Shown in pieces: positions 11,769 through 24,500 of a stretch of DNA of 64,000 nt. Positions within the stretch are counted from its first letter, which is position 1. Every line of letters begins with the position of its first letter. The notes under the pieces are model-generated. The model had not been told where the DNA came from. It made no database searches and saw nothing but the letters and a program-made list of their open reading frames with translations. A program made the translations under genes and the position numbers. The stretch is from Oxytricha trifallax (lineage: Eukaryota; Ciliophora; Spirotrichea; Sporadotrichida; Oxytrichidae): the NCBI GenBank assembly GCA_000711775.1, contig ARYC01000315.1, positions 1 to 64,000 on the forward strand, written 5' to 3'.

Positions 11769-13306
11769 TCATTATTCATCTGCGTTTACTGCCTATCTTT
11801 TGTAATGATTAGAGCAGAATGATCCAATTCTTTTCGCAAATTCATCAATGTTTTCTTTTGATTGACAAATAACTATTCTGAAACCATTGCTTGCAAAGAA
11901 ACATTATAAGATTTCATGAAGTATTTTTTATTGGTTATATAATTTAGTTCAATTGATTGAGCAGGGAAGATCAAAGTGCACTCTTCGTTCAAGAATTTTT
12001 TGCAGAAATCGATATCGTCTTCAATATCAGCAAATTCTTCCATGTTTATCTTCACCATCATGTACATAGCAGCTGAGGCTTTAATTGGGGAGAGGCCTCT
12101 AATTTGAGAGATTTTTTCGTAAGCAAAGTCAGAGGCTTCCTTAAGTTTGCTCTTCAAGCTGATGAAATGATCCTCTTAAACTTCTTCCAATATTCTAGGC
12201 AAGGCTGTTTAAACTAAAGAGGTGGGATGCAATTAAACGTTAGCGTGTTTCTGCATATTTGCAATAACGTTATCAAAATAACCATGATGATTGTAGGCAA
12301 TGCTCCATCCTAATCTCCAGCCTGGAAGACAGTAGATCTTTGAAATTGAACTGACGCACTATAATTAATTGTCAGATTTGCATTGAAATTATTCGACTTA
12401 CGATGACGGGGACTTCTTTGGACAAATTTCCCATTGAATGGAATTCAACTTCATGATCATAAGCTAGGCCATAATATACTTCATCAGAAATTATGGGAAC
12501 CTTCACTTCATTTGCTACTTGAAGAATATCTTCACAGTGTTTCTTAGAAAAGCATGATCCACATGGATTTGATGGGTTGTTAACTAGGATTGCCTTTGTC
12601 TTGTCATCAACAAGGGATCTAAGCTGATCAAGATCAATTTCCCATCCTTTTTCTGGCTATTAATAATTGGTATAATATAAAAATTCTTACAAGTAAATCG
12701 TAAAATTTCAATTCAATTCCGATATTCTGAGCTATAGGAAGACATAAGGGGAAACCTGGTCTAGGAACAAGAATGTTATCTCCGGTTTCACACATTGCAG
12801 AAATTGAGTTGTAAAGAGCGCCAGAACATCCAAATGACAAAACGACTTCATTCTCGGTGAAGGGAAAATCTGGATGTGAAAACCTAAATTCATTTCATAT
12901 TTAGTATTACACTATCTTACTTTTTCACAATTGCTTTTCTTGCTGCTTCAGTTCCAACTCCCATTTAAAAATTGAGAAATCATTAATTAATTTTAAATTG
13001 AAAAACTTTGAAATACTGATTGTGTAGCCGTTACTTAGCTCTGCTCTAACGGTGTCAACCATGATTTCATTAATAATGGCAGGAAGTTCAAATCCGTTTG
13101 CTCTAGATGGTTCACCTATAGAAATATGTTCCTATTAGATTCTCAATTTTATGTCACTTACCTAATCCCAAGTTAAGCATGGGCTTGTGTGGGTTCAAGG
13201 GTTGCTTAAGATCTTTCTCAAGAATACCCCTAATTAAATTGTGAACGTCTGTTCTCTTTGAAGCTTCGTGCTTAAGTTCTTTCCAAGATTTTTGTACTCT
13301 TTCCAT
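11769..13306 (-). CDS. Tyrosine-aminotransferase-like PLP enzyme
   Basis: Starts at ATG 13306 (MERVQKSWKELKHEASKR) and ends at TGA 11771-11769. Fold-type I aminotransferase landmarks in order: LNLGLGEPSRANGFELP, NGYT, GTEAARKAIVKK, SFGCSGALYNSI, PRPGFPLC, ILVNNPSNPCGSCF, ISDEVYYGLAYDHEVEFHSM, SISKIYCLPGWRLGW (the Lys of SISK is the expected PLP Schiff-base residue), HPTSLVQTALPRILEE and IFPAQ...FASNGFRIVICQ. About 420 residues after processing, usual for the family. Four short introns fit (near 13150-13200, 12905-12945, 12655-12690, 12355-12400), all GTAAG...AG. Two further interruptions have no splice sites but carry direct-repeat pointers (AT and AAT) and are listed as IES. The order of blocks is not scrambled. 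Expected to transaminate tyrosine or related amino acids with 2-oxoglutarate. Confidence 0.92.
11906..11955. other. IES in aminotransferase gene, pointer AAT/ATT
   Basis: On the plus strand ATT occurs at 11903-11905 and 11956-11958. Removing one copy with the 50 bases between joins the coding strand so that FPAQ continues as CFFASNGFRIVICQ, the conserved C-terminal motif; unprocessed DNA reads a different frame there. No GT...AG is present, so this is not an intron. Confidence 0.88.
12965..13012. other. IES in aminotransferase gene, pointer AT
   Basis: AT at 12963-12964 and 13013-13014 bracket 48 AT-rich bases. Removing 50 bases (interval plus one pointer) gives NGYTISMGVGTEAARKA in frame, matching the family's N-x-Y-x-x-S-x-G pattern. 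Unprocessed DNA is out of frame, and splice signals are absent. Confidence 0.85.
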
Positions 13307-13517
13307 TTGATAATAATTCTCGTATATACGGGGACAATAGATTTTTAAAGATTTCTAATAGATATATTAATTAATGATAAAATTATATATTCATATCATA
13401 TATATACTAATCATTTCAAATTAAAATAATAAGATTATCGTCAATACTTTAATTATTTCCAGAATTCTTATCGAAACTATTTTTATCTGTAAAAATCCTT
13501 AGATTTCATTTTTTCAT

Positions 13518-15005
13518 TCAATGTTTAGAGTCTTGTACGAGGTATTAACTTAAGTCCTAAAAATAAGTAAAATTATGAATTAATTTTTTTACTTAAGTTT
13601 TTCTTTGCTCTTTGAACCTTAAACCTGCTAAATTTTCTTCTAATTTTTCAAAATAGTAGACTTCAAGTTTTTAAGGCTTTCATTTTGATTTAATAATTAG
13701 GATTAATCATTTGTTTGAATAGTCTATCTTACACTTTATAATAATTTCAAACTCTAATCAGGTTGAAATTAATTCGTCTGTCTATGGGTTTGATTATTGC
13801 TGTTATTTAGTGTAATTCTTTAATCTTGAGTATTGAACATGGAGTTTGGCATTTATTTACCTATAATAAGATTTTTATCATTGTAATTATGAAGCAGTAA
13901 AAATTAGACTGAAATTTTAAAACTTACTTTATTCTTATGTGTTGAAATCTGACTTAAACAAATTCATTTCCTTATCATAACTGAAAGTGTTAAAATCCTA
14001 AGAATCGATCATGTTTTATTTGGGAGGGACTATATTTTGCTTAATTATTTGAGGTATTTAGATGTTATATTTGAAGACGTTGTTATTATTTGTATTTCTT
14101 TGCTAATTCTTTGCGTTATTTTGTCTCGAATTTGACCTTTGCTATTCATAGAAAATATACTAAAAATTAAATTGATTGCTCATCAATGTTAGGTCTATAA
14201 GTTAAGTGCTGATTTTAAAGAAATTAGTTAGCAGCTTAGAGCTATTACTAGTTTTAGTATAAAGCAGTACTATTAAACAGGTTCGCCTGGGATTAACTCT
14301 AGTTGACTAGAAATTAAAAAATTAAGAGAAATTAAGAAATTTACATTAATTCAGAAAGCTGGATTTGGTCTTTTTATGTTTCTGTAGCTTTACTTAGCTA
14401 TCGAATTTCTCAAGTTTATTCGAATCATTTTACATTAAGAATTGTTAGACCTGAATATAAAAATAATTAAAGAACTGCGATTTATTATGAGTAGCATCAA
14501 ATGATTTCTTATTCATCAATCTTTAAGTTAAGCCCATGTTACTTGTGATATTCATATCTCGATAAGTCATGAAATCTTGGCCTCCCTGAGTAGCCGAAAC
14601 TACCATAGTTCTCTCATTAGACTTATTTTATTGTTAACTTGATTTTCGCTTGCCCATTGAAACTCTTTTTGAGTTCTAAATTAACTCTTTAAGCTTGGGG
14701 TTTGCAGACATATACTATGAGTAATTCCTAACTAAAAATTCTGTTTTATTAGCATTTTCTTCCACCAAATTTGTTCCCTCATCTTAGATCATGTTATTAT
14801 AGCTCTTTTACATTGTAAAGTTTAAGTTACTAGATTTTAGAGGGAGGGTTGAGCATGTCGTACCATCTGCCTCTGATTACTGTTATTGTGAATTTGTCGA
14901 TTTTTATCTTTAATTTTGAAATTTTTATTATTCATGCTAGTTATCATCATTGAATAGTTAAGTGAAATGCTTTAAATTATTTAGAGATCCAATCTTTAGA
15001 GACAT
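13518..15005 (-). CDS. Gln/Asn/Ser-rich protein, unknown function
   Basis: ATG 15005 (MSLKIGSLNNLKHFTQ) opens a minus-strand frame that stays free of TGA over more than 600 bases, with ELIQNSKRVSMGKRKSS, TQGGQDFMTYRDMNIT and SFDATHNKSQFFNYF. Lower down, coding continues with frame changes near 14480-14370 and 14160 that need introns or IES: LQAANQFLQNQHLTYRPNID, then NIVPPKQNMIDSQDFN and SDFNTQEQ, an intron (GTAAGTTTTAAAATT...TTATAG, about 13940-13875), a Gln/Asn-rich stretch and a last intron before DLSQYLVQDSKH and TGA 13520-13518. Low complexity throughout; no domain recognised. Confidence 0.6.
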
Positions 15006-15179
15006 TGAATTTTAGAGATCCCTCAAAATAATTAACTTTAAATTATTATTTTTAAAAATAATTCAAATAAATTAACATAAAAATTAAAAAAATTTTGAAA
15101 GTAGCTATGAAATAATAAAATGAAATTAAATACAATAAACGAAAGCAAAATAATAAAATAGCTGAAAACCATAACTTCC

Positions 15180-17156
15180 TCAAATTTTAAAATAAATTAT
15201 AAAAACAATATTACTTTTAAAATTTTATGCAAATTTAATTAAGCCAATTTTTATCTTATAAAAAATAAAAGTATAACATAATTTTTTTGTTAAGCAATAT
15301 TTACCACCTCTATAATTTTTCTTATGTTTTGGTTTAACTATGACTGATGGAGCTATCAAAGATTTTTCTAAATTTCCTGCATCAAATGTTTACAATTGGT
15401 TTTCTATTTAATTATTTGACTTTTCAACTGAGTTCGTAACTTTTAAATGCTTGCTTGAATTTTACTATGAAGCTTAACTGCTGTGCTAGTAATTTAATTT
15501 TTAAAAAAATATACACCAAGTAAAAGAGTGACTTAAACATTTGAATATCAGACTTTAAACTCTTGATCTTTTCTTCGTACTTTTACTTTACCTACTTCTA
15601 TAACTATGTTTTTTCATTTTCATATTGAAGTTTTAGCATTTCAATCTCCTTATGTAACAAACTTTCATTGTTTTTAAGCTTCCCCAACTCCTTATCTTTC
15701 AAAATTATCAATTCATCCAGTCTAAACTTGTCTTTATTAAGGGTTTCAACAAGTAACTAAAGTTCATGTTCTTTTAAAAGTATATCCTTGATCTCACATT
15801 CTTTTTTGAATTTGATGTCTTCCATATAGATTTGAAGCTATTCTTGAACTGAAATGTGGTTTCTGATGTCTGCTTCGTATTTTATTAATTATTCCTCCTC
15901 AACTATTATTTACCCTGGTTTTAGATGCAGGCTATGTAAGTTTGAGTTTATATTAATTTAAAAGTATCAATTTTCGCTTTAGAAATAAGGGTAATTAAGT
16001 CTATTCAAGGGGAGCATTAAAATCAAATGCAAAATTAAATTTTTTTTTATTATATAAATTAAAAAATTTGAGTTTATAGTTTGATTGTCTAAATTTTACT
16101 AACTTATTAGATGAATATTTTAATTTTTTAAAACCGCTATTACTCCAGATTCCTAGATTATTTAATTTCTTTTTTCTTTATTAGACTTATTAATTTTTTC
16201 AATATCAAATACTTCTATCTAATTTTGAAGATTTAACTTTTTATCATATAAGTTCGCTTCTTAAACAGCTTCGTACTTAGTTTGATTTTATTACATTTTC
16301 TAGATTGAAAGTATCGTTTTGTTCATTGATAAGTGAAAGCTCTGATCCTTATGAATCAAACTTATAATAACTCTCTCAGTTAAAAATCTTACAAATATAA
16401 TATCTTTGCTATTTTAAGGGAAGATAAGGATTAAAATAAAAACTTGGAGTGCTCACAAATGCATCTTTTTCATCAAATATTTTCGAATCCCCTCTATCTC
16501 CTAAATCCACAATATTTAAAACCTTTTTTCTTCTCTTATTTAACGGATGATCCTTTTTCAATTCTTCTTAATTTTTATGAACTAAAAACAATGTTTGTTA
16601 ATTTACAAATGCTATTGACTCTTAATAGTATATAGTCAAATTTCTCACTAAAATGGTTACTATTTTGTAAAAAAAAACAACATTTTTTTTAAATTCTCAA
16701 ATCTTACCAAACTACAAGATAGTGCTAGACTCCACAGATTCCAATGTCATATTTGATAAGGAATAATTCTCAAATATTTTCGACTGTTATTAATTCATAA
16801 ATTATTCTTCAGCATTTAAATTAAGCAATATTTCAACTGAAGATCGAATATAGTCTATTATCACATTTGATGAGACTTTTTGTAGGTGCTTTCTTTCTTT
16901 GTTTAGTTTTTCATCATTCAGTTCTTGTAACTATAAAAAAGTTTATGAGTTATACATTAGACTTTAAGCATTCAAGATTTTATTGGAAAATGAGTGCAAT
17001 CACTTATAAAGATGGATTAAATATTTTTAAGTACATTAAATATAATATTTGGAATAAACTTACCTCTTAATTAGATCTAACTTTTACATCTAGATAGAGT
17101 TCAATTGCATGATCTTTTATGGATTATAATTCCTATTCTAGAATTTAAAACGACAT
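15180..17156 (-). CDS. Coiled-coil protein
   Basis: Start ATG 17156 (MSFQILEQELQSIKDH). Exon 1 ends at GTAAGT near 17062; exon 2 reads LQELNDEKLNKERKHLQKV to ESSTILQF; an intron (GTAAGATTTG...ATTTTAG) joins in frame to VRNLTIYYQESIAFV and NIVDLGDRGDSKIFDEKDAF. After another frame change near 16400 come KYEAVQEANLYDKKLNLQNQ and IQESGVIAVL, an AT-rich IES-like stretch (about 16130-15960), then a long heptad-like coiled coil (EADIRNHISVQEQLQIYMED, KEIEMLKLQYENEKTQ, KQKYEEKIKSLKSDIQMF) at about 15900-15520. After a final intron the C-terminus has VIVKPKHKKNYRGGKYC. The frame is open to TGA 15182-15180 but the true end may be nearer 15300. Probably cytoskeletal or scaffold; function not assignable. 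Confidence 0.68.
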
Positions 17157-17269
17157 TAATTCACTTCAATAATTATTATAAATTAAGCTCTACAATTCTT
17201 AATTATAATACAATAAGCTACAAATTTATAACAATATATACTATCATAGCATAGTCAATTTATCTTCAC

Positions 17270-17610
17270 AAGAAATTTTGTATTATTAAATGCAATATAA
17301 ATTTATTGTCTATACCAATCATTATATACTTTACATGAATTTTTATTAAGTTTTGATAAATTCCCCTATGTTTTATAATCTTGAATTGCTTCTTTTGTCT
17401 TTTCTGCCATTTCTTTAACAAAGCGGCCCATCCCTCAAACTTGACACATATCCCCTCTACCTCTGAATTTCTTCTCTATTTTTGTAGTCTTATTAATTGT
17501 TCTTCAAAACATAATTATTTATCTTGAAAGCTCCAATGTTTTATATAGTAGCTGAAATCAGTGGCTGATTATTTTTAATTTGTGTGTTTAAGTTATTAGC
17601 TGTTGAGTCA
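17270..17610 (-). CDS. Possible minus-strand MDS, unknown
   Basis: Three minus-strand frames are partly open here. The most protein-like reads KHWSFQDKQLCFEEQLIRLQ, EGICVKFEGWAALLKKWQ and KRQKKQFKII, with Trp/Cys and basic helices of normal composition. No start codon fits and it ends in AT-rich DNA, so it would be an internal or 3' segment of a gene whose other parts are not evident nearby. Confidence 0.35.
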
Positions 17611-17874
17611 CTTCTTTTCATAGTTTTATTTAATTTTAATTACTAATTTAAATTTTATTATTTTCGTCATAAAGATTTTAGTTAAATGATGATGAAAGAT
17701 AAGATGATAAGATGAAACAAAGAGAAATGGAAAAAATAAAGATAATATATCTGAAATAATATTGGTAAAATATATTGATTTAGGAAATTAAATAACAATT
17801 AAATTAATAGTATGTGGCTGTTAACTTTCTCGAAACAAATAACATGTTGCTTGTTTAATAGAGAATTCAACATT

Positions 17875-18040
17875 TGCTCGAATTTTATATTGCGGTATCA
17901 CTCTATCTCATCCCAGGAACTAGATAAATCGAACTAAATTTTCGGTGATTTGTTTAATTGGTTGTAATTCAAAAATTAATTTTGATAGATCTCGTTCCAG
18001 AGATGAGAAATATTGATACCGCCATCAGTAAAATCCAGCC
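17875..18040. mobile_element. Short inverted-repeat (MITE-like) element
   Basis: An imperfect inverted repeat: the left arm from 17876 contains GCGGTATCACTCTATCTCAT and GGAAC-AGAT, and the right arm (about 17982-18040) contains its complement ending in GATACCGCCATC. Arms are about 55-60 bases with scattered mismatches and a centre of about 45 bases. No coding capacity. No clear target duplication was found. It may be a MITE or an IES-borne repeat. Confidence 0.55.
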
Positions 18041-18515
18041 AATTTTTTAATATCTATTTGATCAAGTTCTTTATTATCTAGGTCTCTAGAAAATTAAATG
18101 CCGCTTATCATTAATTTAGTTTAATTATATTTAATTTATTTTACCCAAACCAAATGCTATAGCTATATTATTAATAATGATCAGAACGAAGTGAAGTTCA
18201 ATTAAATTTTCCAGAAAAAATACTTCATAGAAAATAAAAGAATAATAGACTGAACTTTAAATCTTAATTAATATTAGTAGGGTTTTGAGTTTGAATGAGT
18301 TTGAGTTAATTCAATATTTATGAAATGAACAAAGCTAATATATTTAAATCTAATAAATATGCTTGGTAACCTAAACATTAAGAAGAATCTTTTTAGTAAT
18401 ATTGGACAGTAAAAGTTAATTTTTTAAGATAATTTAAATTAAAGCAAGTTAAATTTATATTAAGTACAAAAAAGTGTTTGGTCAAATACGAACAAAAAAT
18501 TTAGAAGGATTAATA

Positions 18516-21500
18516 ATGCCTGAAATTCTTTATAGTGTCAAAGAAGCGAATTATTTGAGAGGTTAATTTACTGGCTAGAGTACACTCGAATATATCTCAC
18601 TTTGTTTATTTTATAAGTTGGCTCTGATAATTGTAAAAACCAATTATATTAATTCATACATTATGAAGTAATATTTTGAGTTCTAAGAAAAAATAACTGT
18701 CGCTAATTATAAGTATTTTTTTGGTTTCTTAATTTCATGTAACACTTGGTTGAGTAATATTGACTTACTTGTTTTATGTTTTTTATAGGCGGTATTGGGC
18801 AATCTCTCTACTACTCTCAACCCTTCCTCCACGGCAACGATTGCAACTCTTCAACTTTCCTTCGAGAAATATCATACAAAGTTAATTTAACGGGTAACGC
18901 ATTCACATAAATTCCATTTTTACTTACTCAATTCACCAAAATACTATGTAAATAGGTAAAAAAAGTATTTTTAATGAATTAAATTATAGATTTTGAATGA
19001 ATTACACCACTTTACACATAACTCCTTAAAAATAAAGAATAAAAAAAGGTGAGACTCTCTTATTCCCTCATTTATTGAATACGTTTATATATGTGAAATT
19101 AGAAATTTGTTTTATTGAATATAAACCACCTACCTGTTCTTTATAATATAGATCTGTACAAGGTAGTCGGATCCTGCTATCTGAATGCACAGATGGAATA
19201 TTGTCCTATCTTGCTTCAAATCAACCACACTCTCCTCAAGAGGGAGTACGATGCTGAGTATCTCATTCAAGTTTGGGATCGACAGGGTCGTAAAGTCTAC
19301 TAACGAGCTCTGAAAAGTAAAAAAAAATCCTATTTACTATAGATAAAATAAAATTTAAATTTAAATTAAAAGTAAGATACACTTTCTGATAGATCACCTA
19401 GTTTGGTGTTTGTGATATTTGTCTCTTCCTTAACTGTGTTTAAAGTTTCCTCAAATAGTATAAGTTAAGTAAAAATTAACTTTACTAGAAACCAAAATGA
19501 ACTAAATTTTATAAGTTTCTATGTAGATCCGATAAAGACTTGGGCTGTGAGTCACGAGCACTTCATTTACAAGCCATAGGTCGGAGACGATGACTTCGAT
19601 TGCTACCATCTTGTCAACCTCAAGAAAGGAAATTCAACTCAAAATATTGTTAACATAACTCTTTAATGATATTATATTCAACTCTTTTGATCAAGGATTG
19701 CATTAACGATCCATTATGTAAGTAGTAATTGTTCTTTCTGAAATAATTAAGATATTTATTCTAAAATTTAGGCGGCTACATCGCTTATTCCCATGACGTC
19801 CTTTACATTGCAAATAAATCTACTATCTATAAACACTAAATAAGGTATGCTAATTTCTTAAGTTACAACATCATATAAAAAGTGAAACATTATTAAAGAA
19901 TCTTAGACTTATTTTACTTAATGAAAGAAATAATCGATATATAATGATTAAACCATTCTTAATATCCTATACATTATATTTAAACGATTAGCAAATATTC
20001 ATATTTTCTATCTTTCTGCTAAATGTAAAGGTTGAAGATGAAATGATGTTTGGAGAGACACGACGCATAGATATGTCCGGCAACGTTGAGAACGTGCGCA
20101 GAGTCATACCCGGTCTCCCAATCCACGGGCTATTCAACTATCACATAAAACGCACTCCATTCTTCAAGTCTCATATTGTAGTCGTGGCCATGGAAACAGC
20201 AGATAATCAACTCGATTTCTCTTAAGCAAAAGAAAATACACTAAATCTGTTCTAAAATATGGGAAACTATAAAGATATTTATAAAATTTAACTTAAGTTT
20301 GGAATGTTAATATAGGCACCCCAAAGTTCACATATCAGTTTAAGCAATTAATCACTTAAAATATCAATTAAGTATTAAAAGGCATTTTATAGTTATAGAG
20401 TTAAATTGGACCAGTTTTATTTAAATAATTAAGAGAACTAGTTAGTCGTGAAATCAAAATCGACCCAGTGTATAAGTTCCAGTTCATCATTGATGAAAAA
20501 AACCTGTTCTATGGGATCACATTGAGACAGTCGGGGCATTGCGATATCTATTGGGATATGACTTTGGTTGATTCTCCACCGAACGGTAAAATAAATTCAC
20601 TTTTTTATTTCACTATTCTAATTTAGGGGTTGATTAAATTAAAAATTTCAATAATGATTTTTATTAAGAAACAAAGAAACAATAGTTTTGTTTACTACAG
20701 ATGTTTTATCGCCATAATTTTTAATTTTTAGATCTCGCAAAAGATGTCAGTGTAAGTTTTGATGAAGTCTATAAAAGATTATTTAAGTAATAGACATTAA
20801 CTTATATAAATTTATTTAATACATGCACATGTAAAATGGAGAAATAAGGAGCGTAACTTGCAGTGGACCCTCAATGACTTTCGAACAATCATACCAAAAA
20901 TTTAAGATAAAAATATAAATTGAATTATGAGTTTAAACAGTACTTTTCTAAGGATTCTTAAAAGAATTCAATGAATTGATAATTATTATTATAATTAAAT
21001 TTGATGAGTTTGAGTTCCCAATCATTTTCTATCAAAACATCAAGAATCATGGTAAGATATCCATTTTTATTCAATTTCCTAATCAGAATTATTCACTTCA
21101 TTAATATTCCATATCTTTCAAAAACTTCACTTCCCTATCTTTTTTATTTCCATATATTAAATCCCCCTTAAATATTTTTCATTACTTATAATAAGCTACT
21201 CTACAACATATCCTCAAACCTCTTAAAACTAATACTTCTATAAATATTTTTCACAAATCTATATACAAGATATATTAATATTTTATGTGTATAGTTCACT
21301 TATTCAATAGTTACACGTTGATTAGAACAACTTTATATGTGGTACATGGCCAATATATATCTCTCTATAATATCCAGGAGAGTCAATGGCTTAAGCATTG
21401 TAAATTCCAAGAAGGTGACATTCACTAAAAATATTAATATATGGGTTTTCGCTTTAAAATGAAAATAGAGGCTGTTTTAATTAATGGTTTATATAAGTAT

Positions 21501-24500
21501 CTTTCACATTTCTAAGTTTAACACATAAAATATATTTTGTGGAATTGCTAGACTTGTAAAAAAGAAAACAATGAGAAGGGGAGATTACTTCCAATCCAAA
21601 GCCGAGGGAGAAAAACTTGAACTAGCAGTCATCCTCACAAATGGCTCTATTTATATAGTCGTCAAAATATTTTTGATAGGCACATTGATATTTAAAATTA
21701 AACATTCCAGATTTGCTCTATTTACATAAACTTGCAAAGCATAATCTTTGCAGATGAAAAAAGAAAACAAAACGAAAGTACACAGGGTGTTACTATTTAG
21801 TAAACCATCCTACAAATTGATAATTCCTTCCGTATGACCAATTCAATCAGACTTTTATTATTTTATATTCAATTTAGCCAATTTCTATGAAATTTCTATG
21901 GTAATTATTAGTCTAAAACAATCTAAAATCGTGGAAGGCGAGCTTGTGAAAGTGACTGAGGACTAGCAAAGAAACGAATGGTGCTATATTATGACCAAAT
22001 AATTGATGGACTCTGTAGGGCAGGAACCCTCTTACCTAGTCAGACTTTTCGTACTACATTATGATGAAGTTTATGAGATTAAGGAAGGCCTTGAAGAACC
22101 AATTGACTGTAAGTTGTAAATATTAATATAGGAATTGTAATTAAATATAAATAGTATTATCGGAATCTATAGTGTAAAGAGTAACTTAAAACAATAAAAA
22201 GAAAGTTGATCTAGTTTATCTTTCTAATAATTCTATGTATAGTGTTTACAAGTTTTGTACATGTTTTCTGTCCCACTGAAGAGCCCTATCTAGTCCTTCA
22301 AAAGCTAAAATAATTTAATTAAAATCTATAAAACAAAATATGCAAAATGTTATTTATTTAATTTAAAAAAATCTAATGTTTTGTTTCGTATTTATTGCAT
22401 AGTTCAGTTTGCTGAAATCCCTGGATTGTCTGAATATTGTTCCAGCCCTGCACAGGAACACAATTATTAAATTAATCAGATTGACAAAATAAATTTTGAA
22501 TTTATAAATGTTTTTCTATAATTTACTTTATCCTTCAAAAGCACTCACAAGTAGGTTTATATCACCTCACAATCTAAAAGCCAACTCTAAGCGAAGAAGA
22601 AGAGTTAACACCCATGGCAAATATAGTGCAAGACATTGTAATGGCTTAGAAAATTATCTTTGAAAATTTGAAAAACGTAGCAGGAGAGTTTCACTCTGCT
22701 ATGACCACTAACATTGAGGATCATATATTCTTTGTGGATTAGAGACATTTCTACCTATATAATATCAAGACTAAAACATCAAAGATTTATAAAGATCAAA
22801 ATTGAATTATAAAAGATATTGAATTGGAATATAAAGTTACCTATTTACATACACTATATGACAAATTGGTTATATATAAATGTCACTATATATTTTATGA
22901 AATTGCGTTGGCTTGTATGTGGTTGATAACAAATTCTGTTACACTTTAAGCCACTCATCGGGTGATAAATCCTCAGGTCTCCGTCTTTACGATATCAACA
23001 ATATTTTGGCCAAAGACACTGATGTGAGCTATTTGTTGAGTAATGTGCAAGTTGGCTTTGCCGGCATGATTGATTGGAATCAAGACTACTCCAGGTTCAG
23101 TTTGTTAATCATTTAATATGGCATATTTACTGAAATAATTGTCAATTATAATAGTTTGTGATTAAATGAATGTAAATACACAGGAACACAATAGCCTTTA
23201 TCGGTATGGGCAAGAGAAATACCTACTTAGCTACAAAAATAATTAAAGACAAATTCATAGCACTTGATAATAAGAATTACTTGTTCTGCTGGAGTATCGT
23301 GTCTGGTAAATTACTATCTGTTGTTAAGCTACTTAATTAGATTTAATTTATTTTTAAAAATTCGCTTGTATGATTACTTGGCTTTGTATATTCTAAGTAA
23401 TTTATGTAAGTTTCACATCTATATATAATTAGATATTCTTTTTATTTGCAACTACCAATGCGCCAAGACTATTCTAAATTTAGCATATTTAGCTCCCCAA
23501 AAGACGATCCAAGCGGCTCTGCATATCACAGAGAATGGATGTAGAAGATTCTCCTAGTTAAGAACGAAAAAGAAACTGATTTCGATGAGAATACTTTCTA
23601 TAAAAATGAAGGTGTGGTGGCAAGTGCTCATTAACAGACAAGCTATGCGTAGATCTAGAGGAAGGAATTCAGAGAATTCAGACTCATTGAAATTACCAGT
23701 GAGATTGAAGTATTGCCAAACTTAAAAATACTATAATGCTGAATATTTTAAACAAATTCATTAGATTTAAAATGATAGTTTATATAATTGAAGTAAAAGA
23801 GCACTTATTGTTTGTTCATCCATATTACTTCAATGATAAGCAAAGAATCTACTTTGATTCCAAAAATCAGTATATCAATATAAAATTTGAAAATATAATG
23901 AATTTTTTAATGAAATCTGAATTATATAGTATATGCTTGAAAAATTAGGACACCCTCGTGTGTTCTTATATGAAAAAGAGGAATCAAAAATGCGCAGAGT
24001 TATAAAATGGAGATGCTTAAGACGCTTCTCACTAATATTGATAATTTAATTTTTTTTATAATCAGTATAATTAAGTTCTCTAAGTATCCTGAGGAATTAG
24101 AAAATGATAGTGGCTATTTGAGAGCTTTAAGTCCCTCATTCTAGTTGTTAATCGATATCAACAGATCTGTCAATTAATTTGTTATCAGAGATACCTTTAC
24201 CATGCAAGAACTCTACCGCATTAATTATTTTCAGATTAGAAACAAATTTTTGATTGTTTGTTTGTTAGTTATATACCCTTGTACAACTAATTATTCCTGA
24301 CAATTCTAAAATAAGCAAATAATCTTGTTTTAAAGCATCCCCAGAGACTTGATGGATTTAGACTTCGAACCAGCTCATGAAATAATGAACCGTTTCAAGT
24401 GGGTTGACGAAGAAACCATCAGACTTATAAACAACGAAGGTATAGAAAAGATTATAGATTTGAAGAACACGAGCCTAGATGAAATTGAGTACAACGTCAT

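Larger units (their letters stand above)
17157..18515. other. Spacer between divergent genes
   Basis: Besides the possible MDS at 17270-17610 and the inverted-repeat element at 17875-18040, this 1.36-kb interval between the coiled-coil gene (minus) and the channel gene (plus) is AT-rich and shows no coding. It must contain both 5' regions. Confidence 0.5.
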
